DNA of 42,193 bases from UBA2279 sp041595875 (GTDB taxonomy: Bacteria > Actinomycetota > Coriobacteriia > Anaerosomatales > Anaerosomataceae). The stretch lies in contig JBFHJN010000014.1 in NCBI GenBank assembly GCA_041595875.1, positions 1 to 42,193 on the forward strand. Direction: 5' to 3'. Shown in pieces: positions 21,337-28,235 of this stretch (positions are counted from its first letter, which is position 1; each line of letters begins with the position of its first letter). Both the position numbers and the translations under genes were made by a program. The notes below the pieces were generated by a model. The model had not been told where the DNA came from. It made no database searches and was given only the letters and a program-made list of their open reading frames with translations.

Positions 21337-21346
21337 TAGAAATCAA

Positions 21347-21532
21347 TCACGCTGCTTCACAAGCAGGCTCGCAGTAGCCAGCGTCGATCAGAGCCGAAGC
21401 CATTCGACCGTAGTGACCTTGTAACTGCCAGACCAAGCCGCTGTTGATCAGCTCCTGAAACAGGTCGATCACTTCGTCCTCGGTAAGCTCGCCGTTCTCA
21501 TAGGCGATGATTTGTCCGATCTGGTCTTTCAT
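21347..21532 (-). CDS. Conserved small early protein (DUF7417-like)
   Basis: A 61-residue acidic protein, MKDQIGQIIAYENGELTEDE then VIDLFQELINSGLVWQLQGH and YGRMASALIDAG. I recognise this FQELI-SGL-WQLQG-YGR pattern from small early proteins in many actinobacterial and proteobacterial phages; its function is unknown. The start overlaps the preceding zinc-ribbon gene as ATGA, so the two form the head of the early transcript. Confidence 0.8.
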   Translation of the reverse strand: MKDQIGQIIAYENGELTEDEVIDLFQELINSGLVWQLQGHYGRMASALIDAGYCEPACEAA

Positions 21533-21705
21533 TGTTCTACCTCCTTCTCAACAACCGACACATCCCAGTCGCAGTCCTCGCAATGTGCTGCATCAAAAAC
21601 CGCCGCAAGCTCCCAGCACTGGTTCTCGAAATCCCATTCAGCCCAAGCATCTCGGACTACGTTCCTGCTCCCACAGTGAGCACACACCATCTTTACTCTG
21701 GCCAT
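21529..21705 (-). CDS. Small zinc-ribbon protein, first early gene
   Basis: A 58-residue frame from the ATG at 21705 (GGAG seven bases upstream) to a stop overlapping the next start as ATGA. Two CxxC pairs, VCAHCGSRN (C8, C11) and HCEDCDWD (C42, C45), flank a WAEWDFENQCWE segment, giving a single zinc ribbon. Short proteins of this exact build are common in phages of Alphaproteobacteria; function unknown, possibly binding RNA, DNA or a host enzyme. It lies just downstream of the best host-type promoter in the window, so it should be among the first proteins made after infection. Confidence 0.8.
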   Translation of the reverse strand: MARVKMVCAHCGSRNVVRDAWAEWDFENQCWELAAVFDAAHCEDCDWDVSVVEKEVEQ

Positions 21706-21727
21706 GTCTTTCTCCTTTCTGTCTGTT

Positions 21728-21756
21728 ACTATGGCGGAAGGCTACCGATTTGGCAA
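21728..21756 (-). promoter_or_regulatory. Host sigma70-type early promoter
   Basis: On the minus strand, TTGCCA (21751-21756; 5/6 to the -35 consensus) is followed after 17 bases by CATAGT (21728-21733; 4/6 to the -10 consensus). The start codon of the zinc-ribbon gene is about 22 bases further. It lies in the place of the T7 early promoters. Confidence 0.6.
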
Positions 21757-22085
21757 GCGTTTTTTTCAAGGTCTGGCCAACTTTCTTACAACCCATTGAG
21801 CCGAAAAGAAAAAAAATACCGCACAACGCAGAGAGAATAGGACAGCATTGTTGACCTATCCTCGTGTGCGCGTGCGCGTATCTTACCCATCCGATCCTCA
21901 ATCCCTCGGTTTTCCTTGGAAATCAAAGGGTTATGCCCGGCGCGTGACGTGCGCGTGTGACGTATGCGCGTGCGCGGGCGGGCGTGCGATCTTCGCGCGC
22001 GGGCGCGTGAGACCCCTACGGGGGAATCCCGACGGTCGATATCTACGTATCTCTCTTCAGATTTTTTGGTAAAAACCAATCCCCA

Positions 22086-22140
22086 CGGTTACGCAGGGGT
22101 TTCCCAAAGTTAATCCTCCAGTCAACCCCGCGCATAACCG
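22086..22140 (-). terminator. Large inverted repeat directly after the terminase gene
   Basis: CGGTTACGCAGGGGTT pairs with AACCCC(G)CGCATAACCG: 16 pairs with two G-T pairs and one bulged base, and a 22-base loop. It begins at the last base before the terminase stop. On the minus strand a GGTTTTTACC sequence follows, so it may end late transcription; it may also mark the packaging/terminal-repeat region. Confidence 0.6.
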
Positions 22141-24018
22141 TCAGAACGGCCTAAGGTCCAGCACAGACATGCTCTCAGAGCCGCTGTAGCGACTCCCCAG
22201 TGCGTGCTCCATGAACTTGGCTAGTTCCCTATCCAGCAGTTCATCTCGGCGCTCCTGAAGCCCTCTCAGCTCGTCCTGAGACATCTGTTCAACCCAGTAG
22301 TTCACCGCGATAGCCAGAGCGTCCAACCTGTCGTCATGCTTCAGTGCACCACGGTCGAACGTGATCCTTGTCATCTGGTAGACCAAGGTCTTCTGGAACT
22401 TGTTCTCGGCATCGTAAGACTGGGCAGTCTTGTAGTCGTTGTCGATGACCTTGGGATCCACGACCAGCTTGTGCCTTGCCATCACTGGTTCAAGGGTGTC
22501 GATGATCCTCTTCTCCTTCTGGATGGAGTGTCTGACTTCCTCTACCATGCAGGGGTACACCCTGTTCAGCACAGGCTGGAACAGAGCACCGAACATGCCG
22601 TCACCGAAGTTGCTCTCGTAGATCACGAGATTGACCTTCTCCTGCTTGGCGATATCCGCCAGCTTGGCAAGGGTTGCATCGTCGTACCCTCCTTGGAGAC
22701 CTCCAGCCTGAGTTACGAACAAGTAGCCATTGAGCATCTTGACGACTGCATAGCCGGTTTCGTCCTTGCCTCTACCACTAGGGTCAATCGCCAGTACGCT
22801 GCCGGTGTACTCATGGAACTCCGTAGAGACACTGTGAGACCAGTAGAACCTGTCCCCAGCCATCGCTAGGTTGGGAAGCTCCTTACACACCTTCTCAGGG
22901 TCAGGCATCCAGTTGACCACCATAGGAGCCTTCTCCTTGTCGAGAGGCATGATGACCAGATCCTTGACCTTCAGAGGATACCTCTCCAGATCGCTGAGCT
23001 GAGTGTTCAACATGAATTGCAGGGCATAACCTGCCTTGCCATATTCAGCCTGTCTCTCCGACAGATCGAAGATGGTGAAGCGTCTGGGATCGACGGGATC
23101 TCCCGCCTGCCCTTCCTTCATAAGCTGTCGAACATACGGAGCCAGCCTGTCCCCATAGGTCTCTGCTTCCTTTGCCGATGGCAACTGGGCAGGCCAGATG
23201 CGTACAGTGAAGGTCTCTGGAAGCTTGTTGTAGATCGAGTCCTCTGTCTGGGGAGTACCGAGGTAGATCGTCTTGGCATCAGGCAGAGGCTTGAGAATGG
23301 CCGAGAACTCTCTCGTTCTCTCCAGCAGCTTCTCCCGCATATCAGCCGTAGCCGAGTTGTTTGGAACCTCCACGTCATCCGCAATGATGATGTCTGCCCG
23401 AGTACCCGTGATCTGCCCCGTGATGCCCACGGATTTAACCGAGGGTGACTGGTCGGCAATCGCAGGTCCAACATCGAACTCGATCTTGGATTGCCGCTGG
23501 TTGGACTTGGGCCTCAGATGCTTCAAAACCTCCAGTTCATTGATGAGGCTCAGCGTGAAGATGGTGAAGTTGTCTGCCCTGTTCTTGGAGGCAGAGACGA
23601 CTAGGATCTTCTTCTGAGGATCCCTCAGCAGTTCCCAGACGACATAGGCCGAGGTGATGAAGGACTTGCCTACGCCCCGGAAAGCCTCGATACCGATCTT
23701 CTTCGGGCCATGCTGTAGGAACATGGCTATGTCGAGCTGTACCGGGGTAGGCTCGGGCAGGCCGATCTCCCTCCAGACATACCAGAGGAACTTCCTGAAG
23801 TCCTTCTTCAGCGGGGCCAGCGGATCCTTGCTGTAGTCAGCCTCGGGGATCTGCGGGTCAATCCTAGGTACATCTGCATGTCTATCTGGGAGAGCCTTAT
23901 TATCAGCCCTGTCCTGCCTTTCCTTAGACCTACAAGCACGACAGGTTCGGCGGCGGGGTTCGAATGCCTCCTTGGGCTTCTCTTCCCCGCACTTGTTGCA
24001 GGTTTTAGTTTCTTTCAT
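22141..24018 (-). CDS. Large terminase subunit (DNA maturase B), T7 gp19-like, with N-terminal zinc finger
   Basis: A 625-residue packaging motor. ATPase: Walker A IEAFRGVGKSFITSAYVVW (about 114-132), Walker B ADIIIADDVEVPNN; nuclease: VLAIDPSGRGKDETGYAVVK and a later DRLDALAIAVNYW (metal-binding Asp). These match T7 gp19 (586 residues). The extra N-terminus starts TCNKCGEEKPKEAF with CRACRSKERQ, a four-cysteine zinc finger of the type found in HNH/endonuclease VII proteins. The start overlaps the small terminase stop as ATGA, so the extension is likely real. The protein translocates DNA into the prohead and cuts concatemers. Confidence 0.96.
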   Translation of the reverse strand: MKETKTCNKCGEEKPKEAFEPRRRTCRACRSKERQDRADNKALPDRHADVPRIDPQIPEADYSKDPLAPLKKDFRKFLWYVWREIGLPEPTPVQLDIAMFLQHGPKKIGIEAFRGVGKSFITSAYVVWELLRDPQKKILVVSASKNRADNFTIFTLSLINELEVLKHLRPKSNQRQSKIEFDVGPAIADQSPSVKSVGITGQITGTRADIIIADDVEVPNNSATADMREKLLERTREFSAILKPLPDAKTIYLGTPQTEDSIYNKLPETFTVRIWPAQLPSAKEAETYGDRLAPYVRQLMKEGQAGDPVDPRRFTIFDLSERQAEYGKAGYALQFMLNTQLSDLERYPLKVKDLVIMPLDKEKAPMVVNWMPDPEKVCKELPNLAMAGDRFYWSHSVSTEFHEYTGSVLAIDPSGRGKDETGYAVVKMLNGYLFVTQAGGLQGGYDDATLAKLADIAKQEKVNLVIYESNFGDGMFGALFQPVLNRVYPCMVEEVRHSIQKEKRIIDTLEPVMARHKLVVDPKVIDNDYKTAQSYDAENKFQKTLVYQMTRITFDRGALKHDDRLDALAIAVNYWVEQMSQDELRGLQERRDELLDRELAKFMEHALGSRYSGSESMSVLDLRPF

Positions 24019-24251
24019 TGTAAGGTATGCAAGCCATCCTCGCTGTCCTCGAAGTCAGGGAGAGAGTTGACGATCCTGTGCAGGGCGTCATTCGCCTCGG
24101 GAACTGCCTCGATGCCATTATCCTTCAGGAAGCGGATAGCATTGGAAACCTCAGCCGGTGTAGCCTGTCCAGACTTCAGACGGGTAATGAGGTGTTCAGC
24201 AGTTTGACTATGAAGTTCAGCAAGGAGAGCTTCAGTAGCTCTCTTGCTCAT
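24015..24251 (-). CDS. Small terminase subunit (DNA maturase A), T7 gp18-like
   Basis: A 78-residue protein, MSKRATEALLAELHSQTAEH then LKSGQATPAEVSNAIRFLKD and NGIEAVPEAN. Helical, with a pattern (E-LL-x-LH...A...SG-AT-AE...A-RFLKDNGI) that I recognise from podoviral small terminases. It would recognise packaging DNA and activate the large subunit. It begins one base after the upstream stop with no separate ribosome site, and overlaps the large subunit gene by four bases, so all are coupled. Confidence 0.85.
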   Translation of the reverse strand: MSKRATEALLAELHSQTAEHLITRLKSGQATPAEVSNAIRFLKDNGIEAVPEANDALHRIVNSLPDFEDSEDGLHTLQ

Positions 24252-24252
24252 G

Positions 24253-24498
24253 TCAGTTGATGCTCATGTGTGAAGCTATGTATTTAACCACGACAGAGGA
24301 GATGATGGAGAAGAACCCTGCCAACGCTACAAGCATTCCAGTGCGCTTAGCCTCCACCTTCTCCAGTGTCGATGTTCTCTTCTCAAGCTCTGATAATCGC
24401 TTGCGGTCGTTGTCTTGGAGGGACAGAACGCTGTCTATCTTGCTCTCCAATGCACCCAGCTTGTAGAAGATGTCTCTGATGGTGGGTTCATCACTCAT
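24253..24498 (-). CDS. Coiled-coil protein with C-terminal membrane segment (lysis accessory)
   Basis: An 81-residue protein. I place the start at the ATG at 24498, which overlaps the upstream stop as ATGA; a longer frame runs back into that gene with no support. Residues about 10-52 form a coiled coil (YKLGALESKIDSVLSLQDND, KRLSELEKRTSTLEKVEAKR) and the end is one membrane helix (GMLVALAGFFSIISSVVVKY). This layout matches haemolysin XhlA-like or i-spanin-like proteins of phage lysis cassettes, but the orientation (membrane segment at the C-terminus) is unlike a classical Rz. Role in lysis is inferred from position. Confidence 0.7.
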   Translation of the reverse strand: MSDEPTIRDIFYKLGALESKIDSVLSLQDNDRKRLSELEKRTSTLEKVEAKRTGMLVALAGFFSIISSVVVKYIASHMSIN

Positions 24499-24866
24499 CG
24501 CTTTAGCCTCGCTACGAGTTGTTCCCCATACCGGGCCAGAAACAGGCTTCCGATGATTACCCCTGCCCATTCATCGAGCGGGGCAGGCAGTGCTGCTACG
24601 GTCCATTCCTGTGGAAAGGCACAGCGCTGACAAAAGAGGATGCTGTAGATACAGACAGAGGCGAACCACAGTCCAAGCGGAACGATGAAGAAGAGGGGAA
24701 ACCACCAGCCACGTCCGGTAAGGATCCGTGTCTGGGCATCCACGTAGGTCTTGACTGCCTCAGTCTTGATGCGGTCACGTTCGGTCTCGTTGTCAACCGA
24801 ATGTTCTACTGTCTGTAGAATGCGTTCGAGTGGTCCTCCAAGAAGGAGCTGAAGCAGCCGAAGCAT
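24495..24866 (-). CDS. Putative holin (3TM type)
   Basis: A 123-residue membrane protein. Hydrophobic segments occur at GRGWWFPLFFIVPLGLWFAS (about 52-71), continuing to VCIYSILFC, and at EWAGVIIGSLFLARYGEQ near the C-terminus; the N-terminal third is amphipathic with a charged NETERDRIKTEAVKTYV helix. This resembles the gene-transfer-agent-type 3TM holin family of Alphaproteobacteria. It would open the inner membrane to let the endolysin out. It lies between two other small membrane proteins downstream of the endolysin gene. Confidence 0.75.
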   Translation of the reverse strand: MLRLLQLLLGGPLERILQTVEHSVDNETERDRIKTEAVKTYVDAQTRILTGRGWWFPLFFIVPLGLWFASVCIYSILFCQRCAFPQEWTVAALPAPLDEWAGVIIGSLFLARYGEQLVARLKR

Positions 24867-24869
24867 AGC

Positions 24870-25064
24870 TCACTCCTTTCGCCGTGGAGCGGTATTGGTA
24901 ATCTCTCGGAGAATGATGATGGCAATACCAACGGCCAGCAGGATGAACCCCTGCCACTCCTCGGGGAAGACTTCACGCGCATATTGCTCAAGCAGCCCGA
25001 GGATGGCAATCATCAGCCCGAAGAGCTGGGTGCGGTAGCCTTTCAGCCAGTTCAGCATGATCAT
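24870..25064 (-). CDS. Small two-pass membrane protein of the lysis cassette
   Basis: A 64-residue protein with two hydrophobic stretches, TQLFGLMIAILGLLEQYA (about 12-29) and GFILLAVGIAIIILREI (about 39-55), and a basic tail ending APRRKE. It overlaps the endolysin stop by four bases (ATGA). It may be a holin or antiholin working with the neighbouring 123-residue protein. Which of the two is the actual holin cannot be decided from sequence. Confidence 0.7.
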   Translation of the reverse strand: MIMLNWLKGYRTQLFGLMIAILGLLEQYAREVFPEEWQGFILLAVGIAIIILREITNTAPRRKE

Positions 25065-25645
25065 TTCCTTTTGAATAGTTCAGTAAGTAATCGAATGATG
25101 ACTTCGATAAGCGAAGGCGCTGGGCGTCCATAGCCATCCTCCTCAAGAAGCAGGTCGTACTGCTGAGCAAGGGCAGCGATCTCTTCGGCCTTGTCGGTAC
25201 CATTGACGACGCGGCGCGCGTTCATATAGTCGGCGGCATCGTCGTCAACGTATTGAGTGAGCTTACGGGTAGTAAACCATCCCTCCATCATTCCTTTGAC
25301 CAGAATGTCTGCGGCGGTGTCAGGATCCATAGCCTTCTGCGGGTACGCAATCAGATTGACCCCTGTTTTACCGCTGGCTAGATGGTAGTTACTCTCCCAA
25401 GTGAGCTGTACGAAACCCCTGCCGTGCCACGGGTAGTAGCGAAGGTTATCCCTTCGCCACTTGTCCATCCGCTCGTCAGACCAGTTATAGCGGGTCTGTA
25501 GAAAGTAGGCTTCCTCGACAGGCTCCATTGTGTGAGCCGTTTCCCAGTATGCGGTGGCAAGGATATACGCCAGTTGCTTTCGGGAAACACCGTAGTCTTT
25601 GGCTTTGGTGATGATCTTTCGGGTAAAACCCAGTTCAAGATCCAT
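25061..25645 (-). CDS. Endolysin, glycoside hydrolase 19 (chitinase-like) family
   Basis: A 194-residue protein. The catalytic core is AYILATAYWETAHTMEPVEE (Glu35 and the following acidic residues), followed by YYPWHGRGFVQLTWESNY (about 69-86), a signature of GH19-type phage endolysins that cut peptidoglycan glycans; NARRVVNGTDKAEEIA is also typical. No signal peptide is visible, so release through a holin is expected. The C-terminal PSLIEVIIRLLTELFKRK is amphipathic and basic, and could interact with membranes. GGAG precedes the ATG. Confidence 0.9.
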   Translation of the reverse strand: MDLELGFTRKIITKAKDYGVSRKQLAYILATAYWETAHTMEPVEEAYFLQTRYNWSDERMDKWRRDNLRYYPWHGRGFVQLTWESNYHLASGKTGVNLIAYPQKAMDPDTAADILVKGMMEGWFTTRKLTQYVDDDAADYMNARRVVNGTDKAEEIAALAQQYDLLLEEDGYGRPAPSLIEVIIRLLTELFKRK

Positions 25646-25679
25646 TATTACTCTCCGTTAGTTAGAGCTGGGCAGACGG

Positions 25680-28181
25680 TTAGGAGGGTGTCCACGTGCC
25701 AATTACCGAGGTAGCAACCCACTCCGTATCGTTAATAGCGACAAGGGTGATGCTGTTGCCCACGGAAGAGGAAGAAAGGCTCCCAGATGTCGTAGAAACG
25801 GCAGTACCTACCCTGATCGTATCTCCAGGGGCTGCCGAGATGTGGATACCGTAGGTATTCTGCACGACGAACGTGAACGACTGACCGGCAGACGCTGAGG
25901 GAAGCGTGTGGTAGTTGAGAGCCGCCGCACCTTCGTTGGTCAAGACTTTCAGACTTTCCGACGCATAGAGAATATGCGGAGAGCCGGATCCCTCGGTGTG
26001 GGCTTCAACGATATATTTGGCGCTAATAGTACTGCCCACCGTCAGCTTTCCACCAACCGCAAGGGCAAGATCCGTACTCCAGCCAGTGCCGGGAACGGAG
26101 ATCAGCCTGTTGGTATAGTCCAGCCCAGTGCCATCGGATTTAGAGGGAGCGATGTAGAGGGCATTTCCACTATAGTAGATGCCTCCAACAGCTCCTCCAC
26201 CAGAGGCAAATCCATCGAATAGGAACCACTGACCAAGATAGTTGACGCTGTGGTGCTCCACGCCTTTAATCTTGAACGAATACCCTGCGACAGTTCCGCT
26301 GTTAGCATCGTAGTCGGTGTCAAATTCAATGATCTGCTTGGCCTGTATGCTTGCGGTGCCAGAGACATCGAATTTCATCTTGGCGGTGGTTCCATCCCAC
26401 GACAGACCGAAGTACTGCCCGAGTTGGAACAGGGTGGTCATATTGGAAGGAATACCGCCGTCAGCATCCTGAACAGCGAAGCAGCTCCATTGCTTAGGAT
26501 CCGTGAAACTACCGCTTCCCTCTGTCGTGAACCGGATGCTGTTGGCTCTAGGAGTAAACCTAGTACCGTTGAGCGTCAGACCCCTGAGGTTATTATCTGC
26601 CACGCTAGTATGAATACGGAGGCTGTCAGTATTGCTCCCAGCCGAACCCACATACGGGAACCACGCATTGACGATCTGCAATGTGTCGGTGCCATTGTGC
26701 AAATTGTCAGCATTGATAAACACGGTCCCTTGGTCATAGTAGCCGCCAATGATCGTGCCATTGTTTGGCTCTTCGATGTAAAGGGTATAGATGGCGTCAG
26801 GATCGGTAATTACAGTCATCGCACCATTAAAAGGATGCGCGTTGACAATCTGCCACGATCCGGGACCAGATTTGTGGATCGGATACCCAGTGTAATAGAC
26901 GATGGGATTGTTGATCATACAATCGGCGGTCTCGATCTTTAGACCGTAGCCAACACGGTTCGCCTGATCATCGAACCCGGTCTCGCCCCATTCGTACTGG
27001 CAAGCTACCAAATTGTTGGATCGGAATTGCGATGCGCTGGCCTTGGTGCGGATGCCGTAGCCACCCGACGCCCAGCCGTGAATGTAGATGCCAACATCGT
27101 GCCCAGACGCCACCGGAGTAGAGAACAGAAGGCCCGAGCAGATATGCCTAAGCTCCATCCTGAACCCGGATCCGAACCTTGTGTAATCCCCGGTGACAAG
27201 AAGCATCGGCCCCGGATAGCCATCATGGCTGGCCCACACCGTCTCTCCCAAGGGGGTAAGAGTCATGTCCTCGAAAAGGACGTTTTCAGGGGCACTGACA
27301 TACACCTGCGAACTCATGGCGATGGTTTCGCCGTTCCCGGAAATGACACATTGGGTTCCCAGCGTAGCAGCATAGGCTACCGCAGAGAGCATCGCGGGTC
27401 GCATGTCGGTGGTGCCGGGAACGTCATTATCCATCCAGTGCTGGAGGAACAAACGGTTGCCAGCAGGAGACCACTTCCTGCCATCCAGCGTGGTAAGGGC
27501 CGTGCCGGTAGGATCCTCTTTGTAAAGTAGGTTCCCGGCGCGAATATGCGTGATCTGAGTGCCAATTGACGCAGACGCGGCCTCAGCTCGGGTAGAGAAC
27601 GTCGCCAACGCCACGCTGGCTACAGCCGCTTCAACGATGGCGCGGTCATCAGTAACCTGACTGGCGAGCGTAGCAGCGGCAGCAGCCGCAGCCTCTGCAT
27701 CTTCCTTGGCAAGTACGGCAGTAGAAGTCTCGGACAGCATGTCTGCCCTGAGCGTATCCACGTAGTACTTCGTTGCAGCGTCTTGGTCGCTCTCAGGATC
27801 AGCTACGTTGATGATCTTTCGACCATCCGCCGTATAATCGCCGGTATAGTTCCTGTGGATAGTCCGGGCTGCGACAGACTTGGATTCTTGCATCAGGTAG
27901 AACAACTGATTGATCGCAAGATTCAACTGTCGGGCTGTCAGCGCTACCCCGTTGCTCCACACCACATCGCGCTCATCATCATTAGTGTCGCGCTCGATGA
28001 AGATAATGGAACCATCGGCAGGGGCCGTGTCGAACTGGATAATGCTTTCAGAAGTAAAGGAATAGGATGCAGCAGCGTCATCTACCGTGACTACGACCTC
28101 ATCCTGAGACAAGTACTGGAACGGAATTGCAAAGTCGGTTGTAACTCCGTCCCCAGTATAGGTTACTGGAGAATAGCTCAT
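25680..28181 (-). CDS. Tail fibre protein with T7 gp17-like N-terminus and pectin-lyase-like body
   Basis: An 833-residue protein. Residues 1-150 match the phage T7 tail fibre attachment domain: MSYSPVTYTGDGVTTDFAIP, VVWSNGVALTARQLNLAINQ and a following coiled-coil region. An Ala-rich linker (about 150-210) is followed by a long beta-rich body with repeated Gly/Asn-rich strands (GYGIRTKASASQF, NNTGTIIGGYYDQG-type), typical of a parallel beta-helix (pectin-lyase-like) host-receptor domain. The C-terminal 80 residues (FTFVVQNTYGIHISAAPGD) look like a separate module. GAGGG precedes the ATG. It follows a strong terminator, so it may be transcribed from its own promoter or by read-through. Confidence 0.9.
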   Translation of the reverse strand: MSYSPVTYTGDGVTTDFAIPFQYLSQDEVVVTVDDAAASYSFTSESIIQFDTAPADGSIIFIERDTNDDERDVVWSNGVALTARQLNLAINQLFYLMQESKSVAARTIHRNYTGDYTADGRKIINVADPESDQDAATKYYVDTLRADMLSETSTAVLAKEDAEAAAAAAATLASQVTDDRAIVEAAVASVALATFSTRAEAASASIGTQITHIRAGNLLYKEDPTGTALTTLDGRKWSPAGNRLFLQHWMDNDVPGTTDMRPAMLSAVAYAATLGTQCVISGNGETIAMSSQVYVSAPENVLFEDMTLTPLGETVWASHDGYPGPMLLVTGDYTRFGSGFRMELRHICSGLLFSTPVASGHDVGIYIHGWASGGYGIRTKASASQFRSNNLVACQYEWGETGFDDQANRVGYGLKIETADCMINNPIVYYTGYPIHKSGPGSWQIVNAHPFNGAMTVITDPDAIYTLYIEEPNNGTIIGGYYDQGTVFINADNLHNGTDTLQIVNAWFPYVGSAGSNTDSLRIHTSVADNNLRGLTLNGTRFTPRANSIRFTTEGSGSFTDPKQWSCFAVQDADGGIPSNMTTLFQLGQYFGLSWDGTTAKMKFDVSGTASIQAKQIIEFDTDYDANSGTVAGYSFKIKGVEHHSVNYLGQWFLFDGFASGGGAVGGIYYSGNALYIAPSKSDGTGLDYTNRLISVPGTGWSTDLALAVGGKLTVGSTISAKYIVEAHTEGSGSPHILYASESLKVLTNEGAAALNYHTLPSASAGQSFTFVVQNTYGIHISAAPGDTIRVGTAVSTTSGSLSSSSVGNSITLVAINDTEWVATSVIGTWTPS

Positions 28182-28200
28182 GCTGCCCTCAATTGGTGTA

Positions 28201-28229
28201 ATAAAAAAGGGAGGCGCTGGGCCTCCCGA
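28201..28229 (-). terminator. Rho-independent terminator between gp16-like and tail fibre genes
   Basis: On the minus strand GGGAGGC-n5-GCCTCCC (28209-28215 and 28221-28227) is followed by TTTTTT. A stem of seven G-C-rich pairs with a T-run fits intrinsic termination. It follows the stop of the 1242-residue internal protein by eight bases. Confidence 0.9.
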
Positions 28230-28235
28230 AGGTTT

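Larger units (their letters stand above)
21706..22140. other. Noncoding early control region; likely site of genome ends
   Basis: 435 bases with no gene, between the terminase and the first early gene. From left to right: the early promoter, A/T-rich tracts, then GC-rich alternating purine-pyrimidine tracts (21863-21880 and 21938-22010) containing TGCGCGTGCGCG twice (21867-21878, 21965-21976) and TGACGT at 21945 and 21958, then a large inverted repeat touching the terminase stop. In T7-like phages the direct terminal repeats and early promoters lie exactly here. Confidence 0.75.
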
